From: an uncultured Succinivibrionaceae bacterium
GTDB taxonomy: Bacteria; Pseudomonadota; Gammaproteobacteria; Enterobacterales; Succinivibrionaceae
Length of the DNA stretch: 5,940 nucleotides
NCBI GenBank assembly: GCA_900539665.1
Contig: UQCV01000104.1
Coordinates: 1-5,940 of the forward strand
Reading direction: 5' to 3'
Shown here one piece after another: positions 4,868-5,940 of this stretch. Made by a program: the position numbers and the translations under genes. The notes below the pieces were generated by a model. It had not been told where the DNA came from. It saw only the letters and a list, made by a program, of their open reading frames with translations, and searched no databases. How positions within the stretch are numbered: position 1 is the stretch's first letter; each line of letters starts with the position of its first letter.

Positions 4868-5788
4868 ATGATTTCTCGTCTCCTTATAATTTTAAGCCTC
4901 GGCTTTTGGACTACGAACGTTTTAGCTAACGAACCTTTAAAAATAGTCACTAGCTTTTCTATTTTGCAAGACATTACCCAAAACATTGTTGGTGACAAAG
5001 CCAAGGTTTCAACTATTGTCCCCGCTAATACTGACGCACACAGTTACAATCTAACCCCAAAAAACATGGTTGAAGTCGAAAAAGCTGATCTTTTAATTAT
5101 TAGCGGCCTAGGGTTTGAAGGTTTTATGGAACGATATCTAACAACTTCAGGCTATACGCAAAAACTTATAACCGCGAGTACTGGAATTAAGGTCTTAGCC
5201 CCTGATGATTTAGATGTAGCTTCTCATGAACACATTGAACATGAACATATGCCTAACCGCGGAGCTGATCCCCATGTGTGGCAAAATCCTCTAAATGGCC
5301 TGATTTATGTTGATAATATTGTTAAAGCCCTGTGTGCCAAAGATGCTACTAATTGCCCTTACTACACACAAAACGCCACTAAGTATAAAAGTGAGATTAC
5401 CCAGCTTGATACTAAATATAGCCAAATTTTCAAGGCTATATCTGAACCAAGCCGAGCCATGATTACAACTCACGACGCCTTTAACTATATGGCGAAGCGT
5501 TACGACATAAAAGTATATTCTCCTTTAGGTCTTGATAATAACAGCGAGGCAACCGCTAAAAACTACCTACTCATTAAAACACTACTTACTAGTGGCAAAG
5601 TTACCGCAATATTTTTAGAAAACATAGCTAACAACCGCATTATTGAGAATATTGAAAGTAGTACCGGTCTAAAACAAACTGCTACTCCTGTTTTATATTC
5701 TGATGCCTTATCAACTGATCCAGAGGCCAATACTTACCTTAAATTCCTTGATTACAATTTAAAAACCGTAAGTTCTAGTATGCACTAA
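4868..5788 (+). CDS. Periplasmic metal-binding protein of a zinc/manganese ABC transporter
   Basis: This is a 306-residue cluster A-I solute-binding protein (ZnuA/TroA/AztC type) that captures divalent metal in the periplasm for the adjacent permease. A signal peptide occupies residues 1-20 with a likely cut after VLA; there is no lipobox cysteine. Predicted metal ligands are His58 (in TDAHSY), His136 (in DPHVWQNP), His202 (in TTHDAF) and Asp279 (in YSDALS), the three-His-one-Asp set known from TroA and AztC. A short His/Glu loop, HEHIEHEH at 120-127, resembles the His-rich loops of zinc-specific members and favours zinc. Cys156 and Cys163 could form a disulfide. A strong ribosome-binding site (AAGGGA at 4858-4863) is four bases from the ATG. 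The gene lies 158 bases after the permease with its own promoter-like signal, consistent with the higher amounts of binding protein needed relative to the membrane parts. Confidence 0.92.
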   Translation: MISRLLIILSLGFWTTNVLANEPLKIVTSFSILQDITQNIVGDKAKVSTIVPANTDAHSYNLTPKNMVEVEKADLLIISGLGFEGFMERYLTTSGYTQKLITASTGIKVLAPDDLDVASHEHIEHEHMPNRGADPHVWQNPLNGLIYVDNIVKALCAKDATNCPYYTQNATKYKSEITQLDTKYSQIFKAISEPSRAMITTHDAFNYMAKRYDIKVYSPLGLDNNSEATAKNYLLIKTLLTSGKVTAIFLENIANNRIIENIESSTGLKQTATPVLYSDALSTDPEANTYLKFLDYNLKTVSSSMH

Positions 5789-5839
5789 AAATGTAATCCT
5801 TAGACTTTAGGCTATCACTTCTGTTTTACATAAATTTTC

Positions 5840-5870
5840 AAAAAAAGACCTCATATGAGGTCTTTTTTTT
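5840..5870. terminator. Symmetrical, bidirectional-type terminator
   Basis: The palindrome GACCTCAT|ATGAGGTC (5847-5862) is flanked by seven A on the left and eight T on the right. It therefore works as a hairpin plus T run in either direction. It ends the binding-protein transcript 51 bases after its stop codon. Confidence 0.88.
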
Positions 5871-5940
5871 ATGTTATATTACTTACCCATATTCTGCTGA
5901 TCTAGATATAGAAAATAATAATTTTTAGGAATTCATTGAA
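5871..5940. other. Window-edge spacer, no supported gene
   Basis: No convincing reading frame lies in this 70-base end. AGGA at 5927-5930 followed five bases later by TTG (5936-5938) could be the start of a plus-strand gene beyond the edge. A short minus-strand frame ending at 5879 is cut by TGA after 17 codons and lacks a suitable start. Confidence 0.2.

Noticed and set aside
5291..5473. Minus-strand open frame inside the binding-protein gene
   Set aside because: It is antisense to a well-supported solute-binding protein and has no supporting signals.
5879..5932. Short minus-strand frame ending in QQNMGK-stop just beyond the terminator
   Set aside because: It looks like the C-terminus of a convergent gene, but TGA interrupts the frame after 17 codons and nothing upstream rescues it within the window.

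Overview
The window is an AT-rich stretch of bacterial chromosome that reads as housekeeping and nutrient-uptake DNA from a low-GC Gram-negative bacterium. A gammaproteobacterium is the best guess. The reasons are a diacylglyceryl transferase of proteobacterial style, a periplasmic solute-binding protein with a cleavable, non-lipoprotein signal peptide, and compact hairpin-plus-T terminators. Genus and species cannot be read from the sequence. No RNA genes, insertion sequences, CRISPR arrays or phage genes were seen.

Layout. Positions 59-89 hold a terminator pointing leftward, which closes a minus-strand unit. That unit is a 125-residue membrane protein of unknown function (240-617) followed by a 150-base tail containing a start-less open frame. 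A divergent promoter region (618-794) separates it from lgt (795-1625), which overlaps by 25 bases a MutT-type Nudix hydrolase (1601-2050); a strong terminator follows at 2070-2104. A monocistronic gene of 175 residues (2190-2717) comes next. It has an alpha/beta domain, a proline-rich linker and a short conserved-looking tail, and it is closed by a terminator at 2777-2806.

The right half is a divalent-metal (zinc or manganese) ABC importer. It consists of a previously uncalled 32-residue one-helix membrane peptide (2964-3062) placed directly before the ATPase (3072-3797), an ABC-3 family permease (3834-4709), then a 158-base gap with its own promoter-like signal and a G-poor, CTAAC-rich leader, and finally the periplasmic metal-binding protein (4868-5788). 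A symmetrical terminator at 5840-5870 ends the unit.

How the parts work together. The binding protein captures metal in the periplasm through three His and one Asp. It delivers the metal to the permease, driven by the ATPase. Lgt lipidates prolipoproteins in the inner membrane, and the Nudix protein is predicted to clean the nucleotide pool; their coupling looks like transcriptional convenience. The three items most worth attention are the small membrane ORF ahead of the ATPase, the unrecognised 175-residue protein with a possible degenerate PIN/NYN-like fold, and the unusual leader of the binding-protein gene. No clearly new multi-gene system is evident.
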